Shown: positions 6,462 to 13,644 of the stretch, in pieces
Layout: the number at the start of each line of letters is the position of its first letter
How positions within the stretch are numbered: the stretch's first letter is position 1
Assembly: GCA_018302185.1 (NCBI GenBank)
Contig: JAGVZX010000026.1
Span: forward strand, 1-16,289
Length of the DNA: 16,289 bases
Reading direction: 5' to 3'
Origin: Candidatus Woesearchaeota archaeon
GTDB taxonomy: Archaea; Nanobdellota; Nanobdellia; Woesearchaeales; UBA10200
Program-made: the position numbers and the translations under genes
The notes under the pieces: generated by a model
Seen by the model: the letters and a program-made list of their open reading frames with translations, nothing else
The model's database searches: none
What the model was told of the DNA's origin: nothing

Positions 6462-6730
6462 CGAGTCGCCTAAAAAGTGGCGGCTGCCAATTTTTGCGAG
6501 CATAAATAATAATAGCTAAACTAAGTTGCGACGGGCAATGGTTTGGAGTTACGTCTCCAAACCTACGAATGAAATGAGTATGCCAACTATTGGCTAAACT
6601 AGTGACACTTCAGATAATTTACCTACTAATACAGCTAATTCCTAATCGTAGAGGAGGAGAAACTCTTCGAGATTCTAAGCAAGTGCTCGCAGGCAGCCGC
6701 CAGTTTAATCTGTAAGATTAAGGCGACTCG
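6462..6730. ncRNA. Unidentified structured element, copy 2, with outer helix
   Basis: This fills most of the 444-bp gap between the split-PIN gene and ileS. Core: 6478-6488 (TGGCGGCTGCC) pairs with 6692-6702, a 6-nt left bulge (6489-6494) follows, then 6495-6503 (TGCGAGCAT) pairs with 6683-6691. Compared with copy 1, base pairs are exchanged while pairing is kept. Shared blocks: 6523-6539 (17 nt identical) and 6647-6664 (one mismatch in 18). Copy 2 adds a 9-bp hairpin at 6540-6563 (GGTTTGGAG/CTCCAAACC), a small hairpin at 6705-6721 (TTAATC/GATTAA), and an enclosing 10-bp helix 6462-6471 (CGAGTCGCCT) with 6721-6730. No target-site duplication is seen at the core or outer ends. An A-rich stretch at about 6424-6437 could serve as a plus-strand promoter, but this is weak. 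Family unknown. Confidence 0.65.
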
Positions 6731-6781
6731 AAAGATAACAACAGAGAAAACAAGTAACACAACAAAAGCGGATTGATTATG

Positions 6782-9700
6782 TTAAACCTTCTCAAAACCG
6801 ACTTCAAAGCTCTTATCTTTTATCTTCTCGACACCTACAACAGCTAATTTTTTAGCAGCGCCAAGCGTGCTTATTTTGATATGAGATGCACCGCATTTTT
6901 TAGCGATAGCTTCCTGCCATGAAGCTAGCATCTTAGCATCATCTTCATCTGCAGCCTTGACATGCAAACTGATTGAATCCATCTTATTCAACCCAGCTTT
7001 CTTACGCAATGCTTGCACTTTCCTCATCATTTCGCGGGCAAACCCTTCAGCCTCTAATGCATCATCTAATGAAGAATTCAGATAAACATAACCAAACTTA
7101 AACTCAGCTTCCTGATATGGCTTTGCAACTTCTCTATTTATGTGCAGATGCTCTTTTTTTATCTCAACTTTCTCATCATCAACTTTGACACTAAAGCTTC
7201 CATCTTTCTCTATCTTTGCAAGCACGTTATCCCATGAGACCAGGGCAAGCGCTGCGATTATCTTAGGTGCTTTTGCTCCAAAATCTGCTCCTATCTTGCC
7301 TGAATTGACCTTAACTTGTAACTTTACCTTATCAAACTTAGAGACAACCTTTACTTTCTTGAAATTTCCTTGCGCAAGAAGAACTTTCTCCAGCTCAGAA
7401 ACAGCCTCAATAGCATCATCATTTTTTGTCTCAATTATCATCTCTCCTAGAGGCCATTTTAATCCTAGTTGTATTTTCTCTCTAGCATTTGCTGCTACCT
7501 GTAAAATATTCTTTACAACATCAACATTTTTCTCTAATTTAGGATGTATCTTTGCCGCATCAAATCTAGGCCAACTAAAGAGATGCACACTTTCCAATTT
7601 CAGCCCAAATTCATCATTCAAGTTTCTGTAAATCTTCTCTGTAATAAAAGGACACACGATTGAAAACATCTTTACTGTTTCAAATAACACATTATACAAG
7701 GTATAAAGCACGATCTTCCTTTCTTCGTCGTTGCCCTGTGCACTTTTTTCGCGGACCATCTGTACATAAGTTCTTGATAACTCTAAAAACACTTCTTCAA
7801 CTAGCGCAGGAGCTTCATTGATCAGATACTTATCCATCTTCTCTGTCACATTCTTTATTGCGCTGTTCAGCTTAGAGAAGATATATTTTTCTTCAACATC
7901 AAGCTGCTCAATATTATAGACAAGCTTTGCTGGATTTACTTCAAGCTCATTTGCAAGATCGATCAGAAGATTTTGCAGGTTCCATAATATCATCAGGTTC
8001 TTGTGCTTCAGCTTCATATCTTCAAAATTATAATTTAAATCTATTCCTGGATTCGCTCCACCAATTGCATAATACCTAAATGTATCTGCACCATATTTAT
8101 CAATGACCTCATAAGGAGAAATAACATTGCCCAATGATTTTGACATCTTTCTACCAAGCGCATCCTGCACAAACCCATGCATATAAACATTCTTGAAGCT
8201 TGGTCTCTGTAATGCAAGCATCGAACATACCATCAAAACATTAAACCATCCGCGTATCTGATCTTTGCCCTCAATGATGAAATCTGCAGGATATAGCTTT
8301 TCAAACAGTTCTTTGTTGCGAGGATAACCTAATGCAGTCCATGATAAGCATCCAGGATCTATCCAGACATCCATGACATCAGGTATCTTCTTTAATTTAC
8401 TGCCGCACTCACATGGAAAAGAGACAGCATCAATCCAAGGCTTATGCAGATGCTTTAATTCTCCAGCATGCAATCCTGCTTTTCTCTCTATTTCCGAACG
8501 TGTTACAACAACCTCAAACCTTCCGCACAAGTCACATCTCCAGACAGGCAAAGGAGTTCCCCAAAATCTTTGTTTAGTTATACTATTATCTCTTAAATTA
8601 TGCAGCCAAGAGTCAAATGCATTAAATCCTGCTTGTGGTACCCAAGTTATCTCATTGTTTGCATTTATCATATTAGCTTTTAAGTCTTCTACTTTAAAGA
8701 ACCATTGCTTTGTTGTCCTAAAGATTGCCGGCTTATGGCATCTCCAGCAATGAGGATATTCATGCTCAACATCGCTTTGCGCGAATATTGCAGGTTCTAG
8801 GAATTTTATGAATTTGTCAGTATCTTTTTTTGTGTGAAAGCCACCAATTGGCCCAAAATCTTTTGGATATCTTCCTCTTTCATCTACATTATTGAATGGC
8901 TTTATCCCATAACGATGCCCAACCTCATAATCCTCTGGCCCGCAGCCAGGCGAAACATGCACTAACCCAGTTCCAGAGCTTGTATCAACATACTCAGAGC
9001 TTAGCAGCACAGTAAAGGTTTTGTCGCACAGCTTCTCATATTTCTCATAATCTTCTTTGAATGAATCATAGAACGGATGCTTATACTTTAATCCTTCAAG
9101 CTTCTCTCCTTTAAATTCTGAGAGGATCTTGAACTTTTTCTCAGCCATTGCAGAAATAACAACATTGCAGAGTTCTTTTGCAACTATCCATGTTTCAGTG
9201 TTATAATTGTTTTTATTCTCTTTATCTCCATCCATATAAACTTCTGCTTTTACATAATCAAGCTCTGGATTTACCATCACACCTAGATTTAATGGGATTG
9301 TCCATGGTGTAGTTGTCCATATCAACAAGAACTCATTGTTTTCTCCAACAACTGGAAACTTCATAAATATGCTTTTATCTGTTACAGTCTCATACTCAAG
9401 CTCATGCTTTGCTAATGCAGTTTCACAGTTAGCGCACCATGTAATGCTTCTTTCGCCTTCATATAATCTTCCCTGCTCATGCACTTTCTTTATCAGCCAC
9501 CAGATCGCTTCAATACTATCCTCTGTTATCGGCATGTAGACATTCTCATAATCAAGCCATGCGCCTAATCTGGTAAAATCTGTATTCATCTTATTTAGAT
9601 TCTCGACTGCAAACTTCCTGCACTCTTCAATAAACTTGTCCACTCCAAATTTTATTATATCTTCTTTTGTATGCAGCTTAAATTTTTCCTGCACCCTATG

Positions 9701-10003
9701 CTCTATTGGCAGTCCATGCATATCATAGCACGCTCTGTCATACACATCAAACCCCTGCATCCTCTTGTATCTCATCACAAGGTCTTTCATGCTTTTGTTC
9801 CACGCTGTGCCGATATGCACACTGCCTGAAGTATATGGTGGCCCATCTAGGAAGTAGAATTTATTTCCGGCTTTATCTTTCTTATTTTTCTCATTTGCCT
9901 GCCTGTTCCTTTCATTAACTTTCTCTCTGATCTTATGCTTCTGCCAGAAAGCAAGCACTTCTTCTTCGGTTGTTTTAAACTCGTACATAATGTTCACACT
10001 CAT
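6782..10003 (-). CDS. ileS: Isoleucyl-tRNA synthetase
   Basis: Class Ia enzyme charging tRNA-Ile; 1073 residues, full length for the archaeal/eukaryotic-type IleRS. Visible: the HIGH signature as VHIG (62-65) after PPYTSG; the editing domain with WTTTPWTIPLNLG (229-241) and HVSPGCGPEDY (349-359); several metal-binding cysteine pairs (WCANC, HCWRC, RCDLC, PCEC); and KMSKS at 619-623. The anticodon-binding domain follows, with a C-terminal extension to residue 1073. An ATG at residue 6 (9988) is an alternative start. TATA-like sequences lie about 21 and 35 nt before the first ATG. The gene has a 102-nt gap to the coiled-coil gene upstream and probably its own promoter. The stop is about 50 nt before the outer helix of structured element copy 2. 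Confidence 0.97.
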   Translation of the reverse strand: MSVNIMYEFKTTEEEVLAFWQKHKIREKVNERNRQANEKNKKDKAGNKFYFLDGPPYTSGSVHIGTAWNKSMKDLVMRYKRMQGFDVYDRACYDMHGLPIEHRVQEKFKLHTKEDIIKFGVDKFIEECRKFAVENLNKMNTDFTRLGAWLDYENVYMPITEDSIEAIWWLIKKVHEQGRLYEGERSITWCANCETALAKHELEYETVTDKSIFMKFPVVGENNEFLLIWTTTPWTIPLNLGVMVNPELDYVKAEVYMDGDKENKNNYNTETWIVAKELCNVVISAMAEKKFKILSEFKGEKLEGLKYKHPFYDSFKEDYEKYEKLCDKTFTVLLSSEYVDTSSGTGLVHVSPGCGPEDYEVGHRYGIKPFNNVDERGRYPKDFGPIGGFHTKKDTDKFIKFLEPAIFAQSDVEHEYPHCWRCHKPAIFRTTKQWFFKVEDLKANMINANNEITWVPQAGFNAFDSWLHNLRDNSITKQRFWGTPLPVWRCDLCGRFEVVVTRSEIERKAGLHAGELKHLHKPWIDAVSFPCECGSKLKKIPDVMDVWIDPGCLSWTALGYPRNKELFEKLYPADFIIEGKDQIRGWFNVLMVCSMLALQRPSFKNVYMHGFVQDALGRKMSKSLGNVISPYEVIDKYGADTFRYYAIGGANPGIDLNYNFEDMKLKHKNLMILWNLQNLLIDLANELEVNPAKLVYNIEQLDVEEKYIFSKLNSAIKNVTEKMDKYLINEAPALVEEVFLELSRTYVQMVREKSAQGNDEERKIVLYTLYNVLFETVKMFSIVCPFITEKIYRNLNDEFGLKLESVHLFSWPRFDAAKIHPKLEKNVDVVKNILQVAANAREKIQLGLKWPLGEMIIETKNDDAIEAVSELEKVLLAQGNFKKVKVVSKFDKVKLQVKVNSGKIGADFGAKAPKIIAALALVSWDNVLAKIEKDGSFSVKVDDEKVEIKKEHLHINREVAKPYQEAEFKFGYVYLNSSLDDALEAEGFAREMMRKVQALRKKAGLNKMDSISLHVKAADEDDAKMLASWQEAIAKKCGASHIKISTLGAAKKLAVVGVEKIKDKSFEVGFEKV

Positions 10004-10014
10004 TCAGGATAGTG

Positions 10015-10030
10015 CATTTTTATAAAAATG
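10015..10030 (-). promoter_or_regulatory. ileS promoter region with 16-bp palindrome
   Basis: CATTTTTATAAAAATG is perfectly palindromic and contains a TATA-like TTTTTATA centred about 21 nt before the ileS ATG. A second TATA-like ATTTATACA lies at 10034-10042. The palindrome makes this promoter usable in both directions in principle, but nothing is seen that would be driven to the right. Confidence 0.4.
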
Positions 10031-10105
10031 TTATGTATAAATCTCAGTTAAATTGCATGTTATTAGCTTATAACCTAATCAGAAAGGCTGTTATTAAAGA
10101 TTTCT

Positions 10106-10885
10106 CTAGTTCCCCTTAAGGTAATCCTTATACTCTCTGTTCTTAAGCAACTCTTTAGAAACATTAGAAAACTCTCCAGCGATCATTGTCAGTATATTCT
10201 TCTGCTTTTCATGCAAAGTTTCCAATCTCTCAAGCGCAGCATTTTTGGAAGAAAGCTCTGTCTTGCTCTCCAGATTAGGTAAAGCATTTTCTGCATTGCC
10301 TAATAATCTGTTATACTCACTTCTTAAGCTGACTACATCTTCCTTAAACTTCTGTGTGTGCCCTATCACATTCTTGATGCTTGTATCATCCTGTGTCAGA
10401 AGCTTTTTCATCACATGCCTTGTTGTCTTAAAATCCCTTGTAAGCAGTGTTGTCTTAAGTATCCCAAGATTATATGCAAGCAGCTCCAGTTTGTTTGTGA
10501 TCTCATCATGCATGACTAGTGAGCTGTTTATCCTCCTGATTGAAGTGATGTTCTGCACGATTGTCTTCTTATCTTCCTCATCAACATCATTAAGAAATTC
10601 CTTATGCTCTTTTGTATGTGTCTGTAGCTTCTTGCTCTGGCTCTTCTCAAACGCAACAAGCAATTTCTTGACTTCTTCAAGCTGTTCTATATTTTCCTTT
10701 ATTTCCCTTATAGAGACTTCTGACTCAGTGATGCGAACTCTGCTATTTCTACTATTCTTGCTGCTTTGCTTTGGTCTGCCAACTTCCTTCTTGTTTGCAA
10801 ATACCTTACTACCATCATCCTCAGCTACACTGTTTGCAACAGCGATAGAATTAACTATCTCTTTTATGTAGTCTATGTTCAACAC
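10106..10885 (-). CDS. Uncharacterised coiled-coil protein
   Basis: 259 residues, no signal peptide or membrane segment. A short N-terminal helix (1-20) is followed by a polar, basic linker (about 28-50, KKEVGRPKQSSKNSRNSRVR). The remainder is almost entirely helical with heptad-like spacing (IREIKENIEQLEEVKKLL; LRSEYNRLLGNAE; LERLETLHEKQKNILTMI). I do not recognise a family. The start is a GTG: the in-frame codon 11 before it is a stop (TAG), and no ATG occurs near the beginning. The sequence GAGGTG overlaps the start itself, so a Shine-Dalgarno role is doubtful. It lies between the RimK-like gene (79 nt away) and ileS (102 nt), all on the same strand, so it may be cotranscribed. A structural or scaffold role is conceivable but not shown. 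Confidence 0.75.
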   Translation of the reverse strand: MLNIDYIKEIVNSIAVANSVAEDDGSKVFANKKEVGRPKQSSKNSRNSRVRITESEVSIREIKENIEQLEEVKKLLVAFEKSQSKKLQTHTKEHKEFLNDVDEEDKKTIVQNITSIRRINSSLVMHDEITNKLELLAYNLGILKTTLLTRDFKTTRHVMKKLLTQDDTSIKNVIGHTQKFKEDVVSLRSEYNRLLGNAENALPNLESKTELSSKNAALERLETLHEKQKNILTMIAGEFSNVSKELLKNREYKDYLKGN

Positions 10886-10964
10886 CTCTTTGATATGATC
10901 ACATTCTTTTTTTGTCTAAAATCAAAATAACTTTAATGATATAACAATGCATTATTCATATATA

Positions 10965-12038
10965 TTACTTCCCTTTTATGATAACCATCTTCTTATCTGC
11001 CTTAATAGTGATTTCATCATCCTCATTGAATTTAGTGATCTCTGTGACAAGCTCTGGCAATAATATCCTTTTTCCTCTGAAATCTAAATTTGCAATAACT
11101 TCGCTCTGATGCGAAATCCCAAGCTCTTTGAACAGGTCTTTATCATGCACTTTTTTACCTGCTTCCTTCATCTCCTTTGTCTTATCAAACAGATACTTTG
11201 CAATCTTATCAGCAACATCTACCTTAGTAACTTCAGTTATGCCCTGTAATCCAGGGCTTACATTGACTTCAATCACAACTGGCCCTTTGACGCTCTCTAA
11301 GATATCTACTCCGCAGATACCTGCTCCAAGCGCCTGAGCAGCCTCGATAGCGATCTTCTTGGTCTCATCATCTAATTCAATCTTCTCTCCAATGCCGCCT
11401 GCATGGATATTTGCTCTCTGCTCTCCCTGCTTTGCCTGTCTTTTCATCCCTGCAACAACCTCATTGCCTACAACCAATGCTCTTATATCTACTCCTCCTG
11501 TATCAACATATTCCTGGATCAAAAATGGTTGTTTTAATGCTCCAAGAGCATCCATCATGCTGCTTGCGCTGGCTTTAGAATCTGCTAACATAACGCCTTT
11601 GCCCTGTGTTCCTTGCGGAAACTTCATCACAATAGGATAATTAACTTTGTCTAAGATTTCTTTTGCTGCATATGGACTACTTGTCAGATAAGTTTTCGGC
11701 ATTGCCACATTGCAATTTTGCAGCTTTAGGTGTGTGATAACTTTATCATGACCATTGGTGAATGCGCTTGGTGATAATGGCACAAAGCATTTTCCAGAAA
11801 GAACATCGCAGATTGCTCTTAATAATACAGAATATCTGAAGCTGCCTTTTGCATACACACAATCATAAGCAGCTAACTTCTTGCCTTCATATAATATCTC
11901 TGGTTCTTTATTGCCTAGATTTACTTCAATATGCTTTATGTTCAAATCATCAACTTTGCCAAAATATTTCTGCATAGCTGCAACTGTCATCTTTGAGCTT
12001 TCGCTTTGCTGGCTTATAATTGCTGCTTTGTATGTCAT
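10965..12038 (-). CDS. RimK-like ATP-grasp glutamate ligase with C-terminal AbrB-like domain
   Basis: ATP-grasp ligases of the RimK/LysX group join an amino acid, usually glutamate, to a carboxylate, for example the C-terminus of ribosomal protein S6 in bacteria. Visible: K139 and the glycine-rich loop in MKFPQGTQGKG, VDIRALVVG (183-191), RANIHAGG (208-215), GVDIL (243-247) and the metal-binding EVNVSPG (257-263). After about residue 308 comes an extra module, FRGKRILLP...EDDEITIKADKKMVIIKG, which matches the SpoVT/AbrB swapped-hairpin pattern seen in antitoxins and regulators. A GTGAT sequence 6 nt before the ATG fits an archaeal Shine-Dalgarno. The gene upstream in the same direction is a retropepsin of the RimB type, as in bacterial rim operons. 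LysX or a cofactor ligase are alternatives; no lysW or other lys genes are near. Confidence 0.85.
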   Translation of the reverse strand: MTYKAAIISQQSESSKMTVAAMQKYFGKVDDLNIKHIEVNLGNKEPEILYEGKKLAAYDCVYAKGSFRYSVLLRAICDVLSGKCFVPLSPSAFTNGHDKVITHLKLQNCNVAMPKTYLTSSPYAAKEILDKVNYPIVMKFPQGTQGKGVMLADSKASASSMMDALGALKQPFLIQEYVDTGGVDIRALVVGNEVVAGMKRQAKQGEQRANIHAGGIGEKIELDDETKKIAIEAAQALGAGICGVDILESVKGPVVIEVNVSPGLQGITEVTKVDVADKIAKYLFDKTKEMKEAGKKVHDKDLFKELGISHQSEVIANLDFRGKRILLPELVTEITKFNEDDEITIKADKKMVIIKGK

Positions 12039-12044
12039 GTTTTA

Positions 12045-12049
12045 ATCAC
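12045..12049 (-). promoter_or_regulatory. Shine-Dalgarno-like GTGAT
   Basis: GTGAT on the minus strand, 6 nt before the RimK-like ATG. It matches part of the archaeal GGTGATC complement of the 16S rRNA 3' end and supports translation within an operon. Confidence 0.4.
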
Positions 12050-12135
12050 ATCAATTAATGATTTGTAATTTTCTATTATCTTTATTATCTATAAGATGAT
12101 TATTCTATTCTAATAATTTGTATATTCAATTCTAA

Positions 12136-12477
12136 TTACTTTTTGCTAGGATCGATCAAAAACCCTTCAAGCATATCTTGTCCGATAAGCATCTTATATT
12201 TCATATGCGCTCTGTCTGCGATTGTAACATTGCTCTCAATATCTTTGCCAGCCAATCTTACTTTCACTTTTACCACAGGCCTTAAGGTTCTTCCATGCGC
12301 GCTTTTAACAATCTTGTGCTTATATACAGGTCCTAATAATAACTCGGCAGCTAATTTTGCATCTATGCTTCCTTTAGTCGCTCCAGTGTCTATTCTTGCA
12401 GCTATCTCTTTTTCCTTGTCTTTGCCGAAGACGATTACCTTTTCCACTAAGCCGATTATTGTCTTATTGTTGTTCAT
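12136..12477 (-). CDS. RimB-like retropepsin (Zn_protease/COG4067 family)
   Basis: 113-residue aspartic-protease fold of the single-domain retropepsin type, known as 'ATP-dependent zinc protease' (PF05618). The active-site motif is at 29-38 (IDTGATKGSI, catalytic Asp 30), the mid-protein turn SAHGRTLRPVV is at 59-69, and the C-terminal signature HMKYKMLIGQDMLEGFLID is at 91-109. Retropepsins work as dimers. In Pseudomonas the RimB homologue is encoded with RimK and modulates RimK-dependent glutamylation. Here it lies 97 nt before the RimK-like gene and 27 nt after asd on the same strand, so a rimB-rimK style pair is likely. No strong ribosome-binding site is seen. The family call is firm; the role in archaea is inferred from the bacterial pair. 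Confidence 0.85.
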   Translation of the reverse strand: MNNNKTIIGLVEKVIVFGKDKEKEIAARIDTGATKGSIDAKLAAELLLGPVYKHKIVKSAHGRTLRPVVKVKVRLAGKDIESNVTIADRAHMKYKMLIGQDMLEGFLIDPSKK

Positions 12478-12504
12478 GATTTATCCTTTCAATACCATTA
12501 TATT

Positions 12505-13566
12505 TCACTGACCTTTATCAAACCTTTGCTTTACAACAAACTCAGCTATCTCAACAGCATTTAAAGCAGCGCCCCTTAATAATTGATCGCCTGCAACAAA
12601 GAAATCAATCCCATATTCTCCAAATACTAAGCTCTGCCTTATCCTTCCAACTTCCACATCATATTTTCCAGTTGCAGTCAATGGCATTGGATAAATGCTC
12701 TTTTTAGGATTATCATTATTAGTTTTACCATCAGCTATGACAATCTCATCTTTCAAAATTATTCCCTTGGTATTAGATAACAATTTCTTTACGTCTTCTG
12801 CCTTAACTTTCTTCTCTGTCTCAACAGTTATGCTCTCGCTATGTACTCTTAATGTAGGGATTCTCACAGAAGTGCAAGATACACTTAGCTTCTCATCTCC
12901 AAATATCTTTCTGGTCTCCCAGACTACTTTCATCTCCTCTTTAGTATATGCATTATCCTGAAATACATCTATCTGAGGAATCAAATTAAACGGGATAGGA
13001 TACGCAAATATTTTGTTCTCAACCTTTCTGCCTGCAAGATAATTCTTTGTCTGGGAAAGCAGCTCGTCCATACCTTCGCTTCCAGCTCCAGAAGTAGCTT
13101 GGTATGTGGAAATAATAACTTTTTTTAATCCATATTTTTTATATATCTCAAAAAGAGGAAGCGCAGCGATTGCAGTTGTGCAGTTAGGATTTGCGATCAA
13201 CTTACTTTTCCCAATACTGCTTGCATTTATCTGCGGAACAACTAAAGGCACATCTTTATCATACCTGAATGTAGAGGAATTATCGATCACAACACATCCA
13301 GCTTTAGTTGCTTTAGGCGCATTCTTTTTTGGCCATCCTCCGCCTATTGCAAAGAAAGCAACATCAAGCTTAGAATAATCTGCAGTATTTGCATTCTCAA
13401 GCGCAATCTTTCCAACTGGCGTTTCAACTTTCTTCCCAACACTCTTCTCACTAGCAAAAAGCCTTAACTCTTTAATAGGAAACTTCCTGTCAAAAAGCAC
13501 TTTAATTATCTCTTTCCCTACCGCTCCAGTTGCGCCGAATATCCCTACTCTTGGTTTTTTATCCAT
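12505..13566 (-). CDS. asd: Aspartate-semialdehyde dehydrogenase
   Basis: Converts aspartyl phosphate to aspartate semialdehyde with NADPH, the branch point to lysine/diaminopimelate, threonine and methionine. 353 residues, the usual length. The nucleotide-binding GATGAVG is at 11-17, NPNCTTAIA with catalytic C129 at 126-134, Q156 in STYQATSGAG, and R235 and H242 in the RIPTLRVHSES segment. It has the single-exchange pattern of archaeal/fungal-type enzymes. It is first in the minus-strand run asd, rimB-like, rimK-like and shares a 78-bp divergent promoter region with the GH44 gene. No other genes of the aspartate pathway lie in the window, which is notable for a lineage often poor in amino-acid synthesis; the role with the Rim-type pair is unclear. 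Confidence 0.95.
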   Translation of the reverse strand: MDKKPRVGIFGATGAVGKEIIKVLFDRKFPIKELRLFASEKSVGKKVETPVGKIALENANTADYSKLDVAFFAIGGGWPKKNAPKATKAGCVVIDNSSTFRYDKDVPLVVPQINASSIGKSKLIANPNCTTAIAALPLFEIYKKYGLKKVIISTYQATSGAGSEGMDELLSQTKNYLAGRKVENKIFAYPIPFNLIPQIDVFQDNAYTKEEMKVVWETRKIFGDEKLSVSCTSVRIPTLRVHSESITVETEKKVKAEDVKKLLSNTKGIILKDEIVIADGKTNNDNPKKSIYPMPLTATGKYDVEVGRIRQSLVFGEYGIDFFVAGDQLLRGAALNAVEIAEFVVKQRFDKGQ

Positions 13567-13592
13567 TTTCTCTGACTATATACTGCAATATT

Positions 13593-13598
13593 TTTAAA
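13593..13598 (-). promoter_or_regulatory. TATA box for asd
   Basis: TTTAAA on the minus strand within GATTTAAAAATATT, about 27 nt before the asd ATG. It is a leaderless-type promoter that also drives the operon behind asd. Confidence 0.55.
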
Positions 13599-13613
13599 TC
13601 TTACCAATAAAAC

Positions 13614-13625
13614 TTATATATATAT
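13614..13625 (+). promoter_or_regulatory. TATA box for the GH44 gene
   Basis: TTATATATATAT, centred about 25 nt before the ATG at 13645, back to back with the asd promoter. The two TATA boxes are only about 15 bp apart, so the two genes may compete for or share regulation. Confidence 0.55.
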
Positions 13626-13644
13626 TCAATATATTAATTATATC

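Noticed and set aside
6306..6503. 65-codon minus-strand open frame between the split-PIN gene and structured element copy 2
   Set aside because: It starts inside the copy-2 helix, overlaps the promoter and first codons of the PIN gene, has no ribosome-binding site or TATA box of its own and shows no family resemblance.
6660..6680. TTCGAGATTC resembling a tRNA T-loop
   Set aside because: No acceptor, D or anticodon arms can be placed around it; it belongs to the variable part of the structured element.
6478..6702. Reading the element as a simple MITE or insertion sequence
   Set aside because: Terminal inverted repeats exist, but no target-site duplication is visible, there is no transposase in the window, and the one-sided bulge plus conserved interior blocks fit a folded RNA better. 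Kept only as an alternative.
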